Source: Halieaceae bacterium
GTDB taxonomy: Bacteria > Pseudomonadota > Gammaproteobacteria > Pseudomonadales > Halieaceae
NCBI GenBank assembly: GCA_011524755.1
Contig: WTJR01000063.1
Coordinates: 8,459-16,935 of the forward strand
Reading direction: 5' to 3'
DNA: 8,477 bases
Notes under the pieces: generated by a model
What the model saw: the letters and a program-made list of their open reading frames with translations, nothing else
What the model was told of the DNA's origin: nothing
The model's database searches: none
Position numbers and translations under genes: made by a program
Shown here: positions 1 to 6,325 of the stretch, one piece after another
Position numbering within the stretch: position 1 is the first letter of the stretch
Layout: each line of letters begins with the position of its first letter

Positions 1-635
1 ACTCCGGTAAAGTCGAGTGTTGAAGCACGCTTGGTGAGGTCAATCAACGCGTGAGACGCTTGCGCCTGCGCCGCGACATCGCTGCCCGCCACCAGCGCAA
101 CCACAGCGTCACCTGCTGCATCTGACCCAACAACCGCAATCCACGTGGCTTGTGCTGCATCGGGCACCATGAACTTACTGCCAGACAGGACGCCGTTGTC
201 ATCAACACTGACGCCCGTATTGGCGCCACCCCAGTCGCTACCGTCTAGATAGGCAACGGTTGCAGCACAGCCGCCGGAAATGTCTTCGAGTACATCTTCC
301 TCGGCAATACCACCGGCTCGGCGAATGAGCTCTGCCGCCAACACGGTCGACACCAGCGGCGTGCCCATGAGCCCTTTACCCATCGACTCAACAACGGGAA
401 TCAAAGCGGCGATCCCCAGCCCTGAACCACCCACGGATTCCGGAAGATTAATGCCGGTCCAACCGAGGTCCACCAGCTCCTGCCAGACAGGCTCAGAGAA
501 GCCCGCCTCGCTCTCGAGCAGCTTCCTCACCTCGCTGCCGGGCGACTTGTCCTTCACAAATTCCCGCGCAACGTCGAGCAACATGCCCTGCTCTTCGGAA
601 AAATCGATCTTCTTACTTCCAATAATGGCACTCAT
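1..635 (-). CDS. Acyl-CoA dehydrogenase family protein, small-subunit-like, C-terminus beyond window edge
   Basis: The minus-strand frame opens with ATG at 635 and stays open to the window edge, giving 211 codons of an expected roughly 350-400. The N-terminal helical part (SEEQGMLLDVAREFVKDK, residues 13-30, and LVDLGWTGINLPESVGGSG, 54-72) is the usual ACAD alpha domain, so the protein should act on acyl-CoA thioesters in beta-oxidation-type chemistry. Unlike its two neighbours it has no TEP/SEP-x-x-GSD flavin-site motif: the corresponding stretch reads VAYLDGSDWGG (127-137). The following part (LSGSKFMVPDAAQATWIAVV, 150-169) is a diverged beta domain. This pattern is known in the small or non-FAD-binding partners of heteromeric ACADs such as PimC/PimD or the mycobacterial ChsE pairs. 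I infer that it pairs with the gene just upstream. The start is fixed by a perfect Shine-Dalgarno sequence six bases before the ATG. The catalytic region lies outside the window, so activity cannot be judged. Confidence 0.88.
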   Translation of the reverse strand, partial: MSAIIGSKKIDFSEEQGMLLDVAREFVKDKSPGSEVRKLLESEAGFSEPVWQELVDLGWTGINLPESVGGSGLGIAALIPVVESMGKGLMGTPLVSTVLAAELIRRAGGIAEEDVLEDISGGCAATVAYLDGSDWGGANTGVSVDDNGVLSGSKFMVPDAAQATWIAVVGSDAAGDAVVALVAGSDVAAQAQASHALIDLTKRASTLDFTG

Positions 636-641
636 CGCTTG

Positions 642-650
642 ACCTCCTTA
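642..650 (-). promoter_or_regulatory. Perfect Shine-Dalgarno overlapping the upstream stop codon
   Basis: On the minus strand this reads TAAGGAGGT, a nine-base exact complement of the 16S rRNA anti-Shine-Dalgarno tail, six bases before the ATG at 635. Its first three bases are the TAA stop of the preceding ACAD gene, so ribosomes finishing that gene stop on the initiation signal of the next. This fixes the start of the small-subunit-like gene and suggests balanced, coupled translation of the two. Confidence 0.85.
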
Positions 651-1853
651 CGACTTGGGCAGGCCGAGCACGTGCTCGCCAATGATGTTGGCTTGAATCT
701 GGGTAGTACCCCCGCCAATGGTGGTTCCGAAGTTCGCAAAGTAAGCCCGCTGCCAGAATCCACCCATGTACGCCTTATCGTCCTCCATGAAAAGCGCGCC
801 TTGCGCACCCTGAACGTGGGCACCCATCATTTTGAGCCGCCGCGCGTACTCGGTGTGACGGTACTTGTTCGACAGGGCAATGCCGAAGGGGTAGTCGGTG
901 TTCAGTGCCGGGATTCCCGCGCGTCGATCGCTAATCGAATTAGCCTTTGCCTCAATAGCCAGTTTAACGAGCTCATCGCGAATCATGGCGTCTTCCAGAA
1001 TGGGAGCGCCATCTCGCTCAAAGTCATGCATGGCATCCATGAGATCTTCAAGACCTATCGACTGCATCGAGTGAGCGCTGGCCTGACCGGCGATAACACC
1101 TCGCTCGTACTCGAGCGTCTTCATCGCCATTCGCCAACCACCGCCCTCATCACCCAACAGGCACGATGCGGGAATCCGCGCGTCGGTGAAGAAGGTCTCA
1201 TTAAAGCCGTACTCACCCGTCACTTTTCTGATGGGCCGCGCCTCAACACCGGCAACTTTCATTGGGGCTAGGAAGAACGACAGACCGTCGTACTTTCTGG
1301 CCGTGCTGGTATCGGTTCGCGCCAGCAAAATCATGTGGTCCGCGTAATTGCCGAGCGTCGTCCAAATCTTGCTGCCATTCACGATGAACTCGTCACCATC
1401 GCGAACCGCTCTTGTCTGCACATTACCGAGGTCGGAGCCATGGTCTGGCTCCGAGAAACCCTGACACCAGATTTCTTCTCCGGTCAGAATGTTTTTGATG
1501 TAACGCTTGCTATCTTCCTCGGTACCCACGTCGAGTAACAACGGCCCAGTCCAGTTGAGACCGATGGTGTTAAAAATGATTGGTGCGTTGTGAGCACCCA
1601 AGGCTTTGTCGACAATGCCCTGATAGGCAGGATCAGCACCTTGACCGCCATATTCGGTAGGCCAGTGCATACCCAGGAATCCTGCGCTCCATAACTTGTG
1701 CTGCCACTCGCGTAGGAAGTCCAGCTGCTGCTCAGTGCCAACTTCCAGAAACGTCAGCGGTAACAGGAAGCCGGGCTTCTTGGGGACGTTCTCCGACATC
1801 CATTTATCGATGTCGGCTTGAAAGTTCTGCAAGCTCGTTTCGGTTGCACTCAT
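648..1853 (-). CDS. Acyl-CoA dehydrogenase, large-subunit-like
   Basis: A complete FAD-dependent acyl-CoA dehydrogenase of 401 residues, predicted to oxidise an acyl-CoA to the 2-enoyl-CoA. With the ATG at 1853 as residue 1, it shows the flavin/substrate motif CQGFSEPDHGSD (130-141), the beta-domain stretch VNGSKIWTT (158-166) and the C-terminal GGGTTQIQ segment. The residue matching the C-terminal catalytic glutamate of medium-chain enzymes is a glycine here. The likely base is instead Glu250 in LEYERG on helix G, as in isovaleryl- and long-chain-type ACADs. The sequence style (TGPLLLDVGTEE, SEPDHGSD) is that of large subunits of heteromeric ACADs (PimC-like, steroid side-chain type). A GTG at 1862 is also in frame, but AAAGGTG lies six bases before the ATG, so I prefer the ATG. 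It follows the previous ACAD gene after 20 bases and precedes the small-subunit-like gene by 12. The substrate is unknown. Confidence 0.93.
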   Translation of the reverse strand: MSATETSLQNFQADIDKWMSENVPKKPGFLLPLTFLEVGTEQQLDFLREWQHKLWSAGFLGMHWPTEYGGQGADPAYQGIVDKALGAHNAPIIFNTIGLNWTGPLLLDVGTEEDSKRYIKNILTGEEIWCQGFSEPDHGSDLGNVQTRAVRDGDEFIVNGSKIWTTLGNYADHMILLARTDTSTARKYDGLSFFLAPMKVAGVEARPIRKVTGEYGFNETFFTDARIPASCLLGDEGGGWRMAMKTLEYERGVIAGQASAHSMQSIGLEDLMDAMHDFERDGAPILEDAMIRDELVKLAIEAKANSISDRRAGIPALNTDYPFGIALSNKYRHTEYARRLKMMGAHVQGAQGALFMEDDKAYMGGFWQRAYFANFGTTIGGGTTQIQANIIGEHVLGLPKS

Positions 1854-1873
1854 ATCATTCACCTTTCTTATTT

Positions 1874-3040
1874 TTAGAGCCCGTACTGGCGGCTCGCTAA
1901 ATCTCTCATTATCTCTTCGGAGCCACCGCCGATCGCATTGACTCTGACCTCGCGGTAGATTCGCTCAACGCGATTCCCGCGCATGTAGCCAATGCCACCC
2001 AGGATCTGCATGGCCTCGCGCGCGCAGAACTCCATCACTTCGCTTGCTTGCACCTTTAAAAGCGCAATATCGCCGGCGTTGGGCTCGCCCGCCTCAATGG
2101 CTTCGTAACACATACGAATGTACGCCTGAGTCGCGTTGAGCTTCTGCTTCATCATAGCAATCTTGTGCCGAATAACCTGGTGGTCCGCCAAACGCTTGCC
2201 GAAGGTTTGGCGCTCGGTGGCCCAGGCAACGGCCTCTTCCATGCACACGCGACCAAAGGCCTCCATGGAGGCGGCCATGCCCATGCGCTCCGAATTGAAG
2301 TTCGTCATGATGACTTTGAAGCCCTGGTTCTCTTGTCCGATAAGGTTCGAGACGGGCACCCGGACATTGTCGAAATACAAAGTTGCTGTATCTGACGCCC
2401 ACCAACCCATCTTTTTATCGAGTGGCGTTCGCGAAAACCCCTCTGCATCGGTTGGGATGAGCAACATCGAAACGCCCGTCGCACCCTCGCCTCCGGTTCG
2501 TACCGCAGTAGAAACGTAATTGGCGCGCATGCCGCCCGTGATATAGGTTTTCGAACCGTTCACAATGTAGTGATCGCCGTCGCGTACCGCCGTGGTTTTC
2601 AAGCTCGCAACATCCGAACCACCACCCGGTTCAGTGATGCCCAGCGAAATCCAAGACTCACCGCGTAGCACAGGCGGCGCGATCTCAGCCTTCATCTCCT
2701 CAGTGCCCCAATTGATAACCGGGGGTAGGCCAATGCCGTGAACCATCAGCGATGCTGATAAGCCGCCTACACCCACGCGCGACAGTTCCTCATTAATGAT
2801 CCAGTTGTGCCAGCTGTCAGTTTCCATACCGCCGTATTGCTCCGGGTAACCGGCGCCGAGCAGCCCTACTTCAGCAGCCTTGGGCCAAAGCTCGATGGGG
2901 ATATGACCTGCCTCATCCCAGTCCTCTGCATAAGGCATGATTTCCTTGTCGATAAAACGCCGGAGCGCATCCCGCCAGGCCAAGTGATCCTCGGTTAAAT
3001 GCGGGTTTGGAATGCGTGCAGAGTCAAACGTGAGGCTCAT
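1874..3040 (-). CDS. Acyl-CoA dehydrogenase (first gene of the operon)
   Basis: A full-length 388-residue ACAD. Domains in order are an N-terminal helical domain (about 1-130), a beta domain with SLGITEPGGGSD (132-143) and VNGSKTYITGG (160-170), and a C-terminal helical domain with ERQTFGKRLADHQ (276-288) and the family signature QILGGIGYMRGNRVERIYRE (345-364). The C-terminal position that carries glutamate in medium-chain enzymes is glycine (AIGGGSEEI, 369-377), so the probable catalytic base is Glu251 in NFNSER on helix G. Unlike its neighbours it looks like a conventional homotetrameric ACAD. It presumably feeds electrons to electron-transferring flavoprotein, although no ETF gene is in view. 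The ATG at 3040 has only a weak GGGAA ribosome site. It is the promoter-proximal gene, with a near-consensus promoter 36 bases upstream. Chain length or branched substrate preference cannot be read from the sequence. Confidence 0.94.
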   Translation of the reverse strand: MSLTFDSARIPNPHLTEDHLAWRDALRRFIDKEIMPYAEDWDEAGHIPIELWPKAAEVGLLGAGYPEQYGGMETDSWHNWIINEELSRVGVGGLSASLMVHGIGLPPVINWGTEEMKAEIAPPVLRGESWISLGITEPGGGSDVASLKTTAVRDGDHYIVNGSKTYITGGMRANYVSTAVRTGGEGATGVSMLLIPTDAEGFSRTPLDKKMGWWASDTATLYFDNVRVPVSNLIGQENQGFKVIMTNFNSERMGMAASMEAFGRVCMEEAVAWATERQTFGKRLADHQVIRHKIAMMKQKLNATQAYIRMCYEAIEAGEPNAGDIALLKVQASEVMEFCAREAMQILGGIGYMRGNRVERIYREVRVNAIGGGSEEIMRDLASRQYGL

Positions 3041-3199
3041 AGTGGGTTCCCAGAACTATTTTTCTTGTCCACGGGTTTATAGGCGGCTGAAGGGGGCGAG
3101 TCAAATCGAATAACACGCTAGAATGGCATCCGCGAATACAAGGTATGCGTAGTGTGTAAGGCATCGACTAGGCCTTAAAGCAAGATCACAGGAACCAAC
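3041..3199. other. Divergent intergenic region between the ACAD operon and hemH
   Basis: This 159-base region holds the ACAD operon promoter on the minus strand. For hemH on the plus strand the best -10-like box is TAGAAT at 3119-3124, but no convincing -35 lies 16-18 bases before it, so the hemH promoter is unresolved. Near the hemH start, AAGGC (3159-3163) and GCCTT (3173-3177) could form a five-pair stem with a nine-base loop, and the hemH ribosome site AGGA (3190-3193) follows. I see no coding sequence here. Confidence 0.5.
3076..3104 (-). promoter_or_regulatory. Sigma-70 promoter of the acyl-CoA dehydrogenase operon
   Basis: On the minus strand, TTGACT (-35, 3104-3099) is separated by exactly 17 bases from TATAAA (-10, 3081-3076). 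Each box matches the consensus at five of six positions. Transcription would start near 3069, giving a leader of about 29 bases before the ATG at 3040. No clear fatty-acid-regulator operator (FadR or PsrA type) could be recognised by eye. Confidence 0.75.
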
Positions 3200-4279
3200 A
3201 TGCGATTTATTGGTGCGTCGAATTACGACCACGGAACCAAGCCCAAAATAGGTGTGCTGCTGACCAACCTCGGGACACCTGAGGCACCAACAGCGAAAGC
3301 GTTGCGTCCGTACCTCAAGCAATTCCTGTGGGACCCCCGAGTCGTCGAAGTACCCCGCCTACTCTGGTGGATGATTCTGCATGCGTTTATTTTGACGACT
3401 CGTCCAAAAAAGTCAGCGGAAGCCTACTCTGAAGTATGGACTGAACGAGGCTCGCCTTTGCTCTACCACCTCGAGGATCAGGTCGCTGGTGTTACCGAGC
3501 GGCTGCAAGCTCAGTGGGGCGACAATATTGTTGTTAAGGGTGCGATGCGCTACGGACAGCCGTCCATCGGCTCTCAGGTTCAAGCACTTCTCGGCGAGGG
3601 AGTTCAACAGTTGGTGGTACTCCCGCTCTACCCTCAGTTTGGGGGACCTACGACAGCCTCAACCTTTGATGCACTATCCGACGAGCTTCAGGGACAACGA
3701 TGGCTGCCCGATTTACGGTTCGTGAGCTCTTATCATGACCACCCCGCCTATATAAAAGCTATTGCCGATAGCATTCGCGAGCACTGGGACTCCCATGGTC
3801 GCGCCGACAAATTGGTACTGTCCTACCACGGCATGCCAAAACGCTACCTGCTGGAGGGAGACCCCTACCATTGCCAGTGTATGAAGACCTCGCGGCTTGT
3901 TGCGGAGGAGCTGGGACTCTCAGAAGACGACTACATGTCGACGTTTCAGTCGCGATTTGGTCGCGACGAGTGGCTAAAGCCCTATACCGACGAAACACTG
4001 CAGGGCCTACCGGAAGCAGGGGTTAAGTCATTGCAGATCATATGTCCCGGCTTCTCGGCTGACTGCCTAGAGACCATCGAAGAAATCGGTATGGAAAACC
4101 GCGACTACTTCCTAGAGGCCGGTGGCGAGCGTTATGAGTACATCCCCTGCCTCAACGCGACGGGTAACCACATTGATTTACTGACGACCTTGGTAACCGA
4201 GCAGCTAAACGGGTGGACGGCGCCCAAATACGATGCCGACGTGGCAAAGGCAGAAGCCATTCGCCTGGGTGGCAACTGA
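3200..4279 (+). CDS. hemH: Ferrochelatase (protoporphyrin IX ferro-lyase)
   Basis: Inserts ferrous iron into protoporphyrin IX, the last step of protoheme synthesis, as a soluble or membrane-associated enzyme. The 359-residue product opens with the conserved IGVLLTNLGTPEAPT stretch (17-31) and has PLYPQFGGPTTAS in the first half. It contains the family signature LVLSYHGMPKRY (205-216) with the active-site His210. Glu291 in DCLETIEEI lies 81 residues after that histidine, the same spacing as His183 and Glu264 in the Bacillus subtilis enzyme. The protein is somewhat longer than E. coli HemH (320 residues), partly through about 15 extra N-terminal residues and a C-terminal tail. The ATG has an AGGA ribosome site six bases upstream. 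The gene stands alone on the plus strand, divergent from the ACAD operon and convergent with the ZIP transporter gene. There is no sign of the cysteine cluster that would ligate an iron-sulfur centre; the two cysteines in HCQC (225-228) are not enough by themselves. Confidence 0.97.
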   Translation: MRFIGASNYDHGTKPKIGVLLTNLGTPEAPTAKALRPYLKQFLWDPRVVEVPRLLWWMILHAFILTTRPKKSAEAYSEVWTERGSPLLYHLEDQVAGVTERLQAQWGDNIVVKGAMRYGQPSIGSQVQALLGEGVQQLVVLPLYPQFGGPTTASTFDALSDELQGQRWLPDLRFVSSYHDHPAYIKAIADSIREHWDSHGRADKLVLSYHGMPKRYLLEGDPYHCQCMKTSRLVAEELGLSEDDYMSTFQSRFGRDEWLKPYTDETLQGLPEAGVKSLQIICPGFSADCLETIEEIGMENRDYFLEAGGERYEYIPCLNATGNHIDLLTTLVTEQLNGWTAPKYDADVAKAEAIRLGGN

Positions 4280-4365
4280 GCGGATAGTTACCCCTGGGTT
4301 GTGTTAGCCCGCCTCGAGAAGATCCGAACCAAAGTCCGAGCACCTACTGATGGGCGATTGATGCG
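4280..4365. other. Short convergent intergenic region, no clear terminator
   Basis: These 86 bases separate the 3' ends of hemH and the ZIP gene. The only hairpin I see is weak (GGGTT and AGCCC around a five-base loop, about 4297-4311), and it has no T-tract on either strand. How the two converging transcripts end is not evident; Rho-dependent or overlapping termination is possible. Confidence 0.4.
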
Positions 4366-5181
4366 CTATTGATGATAGTGGGGCTCTAATACGCCCAACG
4401 CCAACGCGATCAGAAGCCCCACGGCAAAACTCGCCGTCAGTTTAAAGCGGTCGTGACTGTGGAACTGGACTTCCGGCAGGAGATCCGCCAGCGCGATGCA
4501 GATGAAAGCGCCGGCCGAAAACGCGAGAGCCGCCGGGAGTACACTGGCTATCGGTCCACTGAATCCTAAATAGAACACGATTGCCGCAATCGGGCAGAGC
4601 AGCGCAAACAGCGTATTAGCAATGCCCCGGTGTTTTTCGCTCCAGCCATCCAAACGCATCATGGTTTCGATCGACAGTGCATCCAGCGGCTTATGAAGCA
4701 AGATAGCGACGAACACACCGAGACCGGGCAATAACAGTGAACCCACCTCCACACGAAGAATCGCTCCTAAAGCAACGCCATCGAGAATGGTGTGGATGCT
4801 CAGCCCTAGAAACAGGCCCATCCAACCCACGTCGCGCGGCGGATGCGCATGGTCGTGCGCATGGGCGTGATCATGCTCATTGGCGTGTCCGCAATCCTCA
4901 CCATCCGTCGCAATATCGTGCTGATGAAAGTGGAACAAACGCAACAGCAACAACATAAAGACCAAACCACCCACGACAAAATACATGGTGTGGTCGATGG
5001 ACTGGCCCAGTTCAACGCTGTGGGGAATCAGATGAAAACCGGCGACACCCAGCATCAAGCCAGCCACAAGGCTCATCACGAGCTGAGTTTGCACATGCGT
5101 CAGGGCAAAGCGCCGTGGCAACCACCCTCCAATCCACGAGGCGATGAATAAAGCGGTGCTGTAAGCCAGAAGCGTTGTCAT
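4366..5181 (-). CDS. ZIP-family divalent metal transporter
   Basis: A 271-residue inner-membrane protein with about eight hydrophobic segments (roughly 2-20, 33-56, 65-82, 119-142, 148-172, 186-206, 212-235, 246-264), as expected for ZIP transporters that move zinc, iron or other divalent ions into the cytoplasm. The metal-site motifs are present: HTILDG in the fourth segment (130-135) and HKPLD in the fifth (163-167). His50 and His54 lie in the second segment. The loop between segments 3 and 4 is strongly histidine-rich, with ten histidines between residues 84 and 113, a typical ZIP metal-binding loop. The ATG follows AGGA by four bases and lies 13 bases after the proB stop, so the gene is the third member of an obg-proB-ZIP unit. 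The metal cannot be assigned; zinc is the default, iron is possible. The motifs differ enough from E. coli ZupT that I give no symbol. Confidence 0.9.
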   Translation of the reverse strand: MTTLLAYSTALFIASWIGGWLPRRFALTHVQTQLVMSLVAGLMLGVAGFHLIPHSVELGQSIDHTMYFVVGGLVFMLLLLRLFHFHQHDIATDGEDCGHANEHDHAHAHDHAHPPRDVGWMGLFLGLSIHTILDGVALGAILRVEVGSLLLPGLGVFVAILLHKPLDALSIETMMRLDGWSEKHRGIANTLFALLCPIAAIVFYLGFSGPIASVLPAALAFSAGAFICIALADLLPEVQFHSHDRFKLTASFAVGLLIALALGVLEPHYHQ

Positions 5182-5194
5182 GAAATCCTATCCA

Positions 5195-6325
5195 CTATCG
5201 CGTGGTAATGAGGTTATCTCGATGGATGAGCTCTTCCTCACCACCAAATCCAAGAATGGCCTCGATATCAGCTGATGCTCTACCGAGTAGCTTCTTTGCA
5301 TCAGCAGCGCTGTAATTTGATAAGCCTCGTGCTATCTCCTCACCAGCAGGATCAACGCAACGGACCAGGTCACCCCGCAAAAAGTCGCCAGTCACAGCCG
5401 TGACTCCCACTGGAAGCAAGGACCGACCGGCCTGCGCAACGCCTTTCACGGCTCCCGCGTCTAGGACCAGCTGACCTTTGGGATACAAAAGCGATGCAAG
5501 CCACTGCTTTCGCGCTGGCTGAGGCTGTTTTTCCGTCGTGAAGAGCGTACCGGTGATCGCGCCATCAGCAATGTGCCGCACCACCTGTGGCTCTCTGCCG
5601 TCGGCGATAACAGCGAGTGCGCCGGAGCGCGCAGCCAAACGCGCTGCGCGTAATTTACTCACCATGCCACCGCGCCCCAAAGTCGAGCCCTCTGAGACCA
5701 TGGCATCGAGCGACGTATCGTGCGCGTCCGTTTCTTGAATCAGGGTGGCATCAGACACAGCTCGTGGATCGGCATTAAACAAACCCTGCTGATCGGTGAG
5801 CATCAAGAGTGCGTCCGCATCGATGAGATTGGCTACCAGCGCCGCCAAGGTGTCGTTATCGCCAAAGCGAATCTCGTCAGTCACCACCGTGTCGTTTTCG
5901 TTCACGATAGGGATAACACCCTTGTCCAGCAGCGTTTGAAGCGTTGCGCGAGCGTTAAGGTAGCGATCACGCGATTTCACATCATCGTGACTTAGTAGGA
6001 TCTGTGCACAAAGGTAACCAGAGGGCGCAAACGCCGCCTCGTAAGCCTGTACTAACGATGACTGGCCCACGGCTGCTGCCGCTTGCAGCTCATCGAGTGC
6101 GGATGGACGGGTGTCCAAGCCCAGACGCGCTAGTCCTGCGGCTACGGCACCACTTGAGACAATGATGACCTCTCGGCCTTGCTCGCGTAGCGCAATAACA
6201 TCACTGGCAAGCCGCGTAATAAATTCGTGACTCAGCCCCTGACCATTGTCCGTCAGGATGGCACTACCAATTTTGATGACCCAGCGGCGCGCGGTAGTGA
6301 GTGCTTGGCGACTGCTCTTGGTCAA
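5195..6325 (-). CDS. proB: Glutamate 5-kinase
   Basis: Phosphorylates L-glutamate with ATP to gamma-glutamyl phosphate, the first and normally proline-inhibited step of proline synthesis in the cytoplasm. The 376 residues (E. coli: 367) comprise an amino-acid-kinase domain and a C-terminal PUA domain (about 282-360). The kinase domain shows WVIKIGSAILT (15-25), VSSGAVAAGLARLGL (56-70), VNENDTV (141-147), FGDNDTLAALVANLIDADAL (154-173) and GRGGMVSKLRAA (217-228). The start must be the TTG at 6325: an in-frame stop lies 12 bases upstream, and no ATG or GTG occurs before the conserved IKIGSA motif. That TTG overlaps the obg stop as TTGA, a stop-start overlap implying coupled translation. proA, the next pathway gene, is not adjacent; a ZIP transporter follows instead. 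Confidence 0.97.
   Translation of the reverse strand: MTKSSRQALTTARRWVIKIGSAILTDNGQGLSHEFITRLASDVIALREQGREVIIVSSGAVAAGLARLGLDTRPSALDELQAAAAVGQSSLVQAYEAAFAPSGYLCAQILLSHDDVKSRDRYLNARATLQTLLDKGVIPIVNENDTVVTDEIRFGDNDTLAALVANLIDADALLMLTDQQGLFNADPRAVSDATLIQETDAHDTSLDAMVSEGSTLGRGGMVSKLRAARLAARSGALAVIADGREPQVVRHIADGAITGTLFTTEKQPQPARKQWLASLLYPKGQLVLDAGAVKGVAQAGRSLLPVGVTAVTGDFLRGDLVRCVDPAGEEIARGLSNYSAADAKKLLGRASADIEAILGFGGEEELIHRDNLITTR
6322..6325 (-). promoter_or_regulatory. TTGA stop-start overlap of obg and proB
   Basis: On the minus strand the four bases TTGA contain the TTG start of proB and the TGA stop of obg. The Shine-Dalgarno sequence in front is poor (only GAG about nine bases before), so proB initiation probably relies on ribosomes terminating on obg. 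Confidence 0.75.

Noticed and set aside
280..642. A 120-codon serine/proline-rich open frame on the plus strand
   Set aside because: It lies antisense to the partial ACAD gene, has low-complexity composition and resembles no family; judged a shadow frame.
639..1271. A 210-codon open frame on the plus strand, antisense to the large-subunit-like ACAD gene
   Set aside because: It is the mirror of a clearly real ACAD gene, shows no recognisable domain or ribosome site, and is a common by-product of GC-biased codon use.
3119..3124. TAGAAT as the hemH -10 box
   Set aside because: It matches the consensus at five of six bases, but no -35-like hexamer occurs at 16-18 bases; kept only as a note in the intergenic entry.
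4297..4311. Small hairpin between hemH and the ZIP gene as a terminator
   Set aside because: Only five pairs including a wobble, and no T-tract on either strand.
4355..4374. Direct repeat ATTGATG twice at the 3' end of the ZIP gene
   Set aside because: Seven bases, two copies, partly coding; too short to distinguish from chance.
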